A DNA stretch of 22,880 nucleotides from positions 1-22,880 of the forward strand of contig NZ_JAKDJE010000049.1 of assembly GCF_030454045.1 (NCBI RefSeq). Direction: 5' to 3'. Source of the DNA: Psychrobacter sp. Its GTDB lineage: Bacteria > Pseudomonadota > Gammaproteobacteria > Pseudomonadales > Moraxellaceae. Every line of letters begins with the position of its first letter. The first letter of the stretch is position 1. The notes under the pieces were generated by a model. It was not told where the DNA came from, ran no database searches, and was given only the letters and a program-made list of their open reading frames with translations. Shown one piece after another: positions 21,038-22,880 of this stretch. The position numbers were made by a program, and so were the translations under genes.

Positions 21038-22753
21038 CTACTCAGAGGTCACACGCATCATCTCTTGAATACTAGTGACACCTTGCAGAACTTTTAAAAC
21101 CCCAGAACGGCGTAGATCTCGAAAACCATTTTTGAGCGCCGCATCTTTGATATCTATGGCATTGCCATCTTCCATAATGATACGTGAGATGTCGGGGCTG
21201 ACCTTCATCACCTCATAAATACCTACACGGCCTTTATAACCTTCACGGCACTCATTGCAGCCCACTGGTTCATAAACCACATTGTCTGGATTATCCAAAT
21301 CTGCATCAGTAAAACCAATCTCTAGCAAACTTTGACGAGGGATATTGATCGGTTTTTTACAGTTCTTGCACAGTCGCCGCGCCAAACGCTGGGCAATGAC
21401 TAGGTTAACTGAGGTTGCAATATTAAAAGACGCCACTCCCATATTACGCAAACGCGTCAAGGTTTCAGGTGCTGAATTGGTATGTAGGGTGGAGAGCACC
21501 ATGTGTCCTGTTTGTGCCGCTTTAATAGCGATCTCGGCAGTCTCCAAGTCACGAATCTCACCAACCATGACAATATCAGGATCTTGACGCAAAAAAGACT
21601 TGAGAGCGTTGGCAAAGGTTAAGCCGACTTTAGCGTTCACATTGACCTGATTGATACCTTCAAGATTAATCTCAACGGGATCCTCAGCAGTTGAGATGTT
21701 CGTCGCACCAGTGTTTAGGATATTGATACCTGTATAAAGAGAGACTGTCTTACCAGAACCAGTAGGGCCAGTAATGAGAAGCATACCTTGCGGCTTATGT
21801 AGGGCCTCTAAAAACATCTCTTGTTGATCAGGCTCATAGCCGAGTGCGTCGATACCTAGCATGGCTGATGAAGGATCTAGAACACGTAGAACGATTTTTT
21901 CACCGAATAAGGTTGGTAATGAGTTTACCCGGAAATCGATGGCTTTGGTCTTAGAGATTTTGAGCTTGATACGACCATCTTGTGGTATTCTGCGCTCTGA
22001 GATATCCATCTGTGACATGACTTTTAGACGAGCCGCAATTTTGCTAGCGAGCTGCACTGGCGGACTGGCCATCTTTTGCATCACGCCATCAACACGAAAA
22101 CGCACACGGAACGATTTTTCATAGGGTTCAAAGTGCAAATCAGAAGCACCCATACGAATGGCGTCAACCAGCATTTTATTAACAAATTTTACAACAGGTG
22201 CTTCATCGACCCCATCATTAAGTTTGGTTGCCCCTTCGTCCTGATCGTCATCCCCTTCTTCAAAACCAACATTTAGATCACTATCTGAAAAGCTATCAAA
22301 GCTCTGCATCGTATCAGCGTAAACGCTTTCAATACGATTTTTTAGCTTGTCTTCTTCAACAACAATGGTTTCAATAGACAAGCGTGAGTTAAAGGCGATG
22401 GCATCAATGGCATCGACACGGGTTGGATCGCTGAGTGCCACAAATAGGCGTTGGCCTCGTTTGAATAGTGGCAGCGCATTGAATTTGCGGACGATTTTTT
22501 CATCAACTAAGTCTTTGGGTATAGCATCAGTATTGAATGCATCCAAGTCAAATAAGGGGTCGCCAAAGGCTTGCGATAGCATTTGAGCAAGATGATAAGC
22601 ATTGGCCAGTTTGTTGTCTACCAAGTATGGTACTAATCCTATTTGCTGCTCTTGCGACTCAATCTGCGCTGTTTTCATATTGGCTTCACTAACGACGCCA
22701 TCATTGATGAGCTGCTGCGCTAGGCCGCCATACTTACTGGTTGTCGTTGACAT
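21038..22753 (-). CDS. pilB: Type IV pilus extension ATPase PilB
   Basis: A hexameric secretion ATPase (GspE/PilB family) that powers pilus extension. The N-terminal MshEN-type domain covers about 1-145 (YGGLAQQLINDGVVSEANM...). An acidic linker (about 155-182, EEGDDDQDEG) precedes the catalytic core. Walker A is GPTGSGKT (329-336), the Asp-box region includes STAEDPVEI, Walker B is DIVMVGEIRD (393-402) and the His box is TGHMVLSTLHTN. A zinc-binding tetracysteine lies at Cys462/465/499/502. The ATG has an excellent AAGGAG eight bases upstream. At 571 aa it matches the family. It is the first visible gene of the pilBCD-coaE block; the last 127 bases of the window contain its leader and probably its promoter, with a TTTGTA/TACAAA dyad at 22780-22806. 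Confidence 0.97.
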   Translation of the reverse strand: MSTTTSKYGGLAQQLINDGVVSEANMKTAQIESQEQQIGLVPYLVDNKLANAYHLAQMLSQAFGDPLFDLDAFNTDAIPKDLVDEKIVRKFNALPLFKRGQRLFVALSDPTRVDAIDAIAFNSRLSIETIVVEEDKLKNRIESVYADTMQSFDSFSDSDLNVGFEEGDDDQDEGATKLNDGVDEAPVVKFVNKMLVDAIRMGASDLHFEPYEKSFRVRFRVDGVMQKMASPPVQLASKIAARLKVMSQMDISERRIPQDGRIKLKISKTKAIDFRVNSLPTLFGEKIVLRVLDPSSAMLGIDALGYEPDQQEMFLEALHKPQGMLLITGPTGSGKTVSLYTGINILNTGATNISTAEDPVEINLEGINQVNVNAKVGLTFANALKSFLRQDPDIVMVGEIRDLETAEIAIKAAQTGHMVLSTLHTNSAPETLTRLRNMGVASFNIATSVNLVIAQRLARRLCKNCKKPINIPRQSLLEIGFTDADLDNPDNVVYEPVGCNECREGYKGRVGIYEVMKVSPDISRIIMEDGNAIDIKDAALKNGFRDLRRSGVLKVLQGVTSIQEMMRVTSE

Positions 22754-22880
22754 TATGACCTCTCCTTAATACCAAAGAATTTGTATACTACTCTGAGATG
22801 TACAAACTGCTTATTCAGGGTTTTCACTAGGGTGTGTATAGAATTCAAATCAGGGGCAACCAGATAAAGACACAAGCGAG

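Overview
The window reads as ordinary chromosome from a gammaproteobacterium of the family Moraxellaceae, most likely Psychrobacter. The evidence is the moderate, slightly AT-leaning base composition, the protein sequences themselves, and gene neighbourhoods such as cbpA-cbpM, lptF-lptG divergent from pepA-holC, yqgE-ruvX and pilB-pilC-pilD-coaE. Naming the genus is inference from sequence recall; no database was searched. I see no rRNA or tRNA genes, CRISPR array, insertion sequence, prophage or clearly foreign block.

Layout. Positions 1-1614: a CbpA-type J-domain co-chaperone and its modulator CbpM on the + strand, closed by a bidirectional terminator. 1641-6129 (- strand): a Na+/serine-threonine symporter (sstT), the chi subunit of DNA polymerase III (holC), leucyl aminopeptidase (pepA) and an isochorismatase-like cysteine hydrolase. 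A perfect 16-bp inverted repeat lies between pepA and the hydrolase. 6595-9107 (+ strand): lptF and lptG, the membrane subunits of the LPS export ABC transporter, followed by a strong hairpin terminator. 9198-10495: a divergent pair, an RsmC/YbxB-like methyltransferase (-) and a small PH-domain-like membrane protein (+). 10497-15853 (- strand): a run of seven genes, recN, yqgE, ruvX, an unknown four-helix membrane protein, tusA, xerD and a DUF3817 membrane protein. It is rich in recombination and chromosome-maintenance functions. 15854-16562: a 709-base intergenic region with a dyad over the probable recN promoter and a long-loop hairpin before ppnP. 16563-17922 (+ strand): ppnP and rlmB. 17885-22753 (- strand): pilB, pilC, pilD and coaE, the type IV pilus assembly ATPase, inner-membrane platform, prepilin peptidase and dephospho-CoA kinase. 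The 3' end of coaE overlaps the 3' end of rlmB antisense by 38 bases.

Functional themes are envelope biogenesis (LptFG), type IV pili (PilBCD), DNA repair and chromosome dimer resolution (RecN, RuvX, XerD, HolC), RNA modification (RlmB, the MTase, TusA), chaperoning (CbpA/CbpM) and salvage or peptide turnover (PpnP, PepA). The window is almost wholly housekeeping. I did not find a convincing undescribed system. The best leads are cis-acting structures (the 5455-5497 inverted repeat, the recN dyad, the pre-ppnP hairpin) and lineage-specific insertions in PepA, LptF and RlmB.
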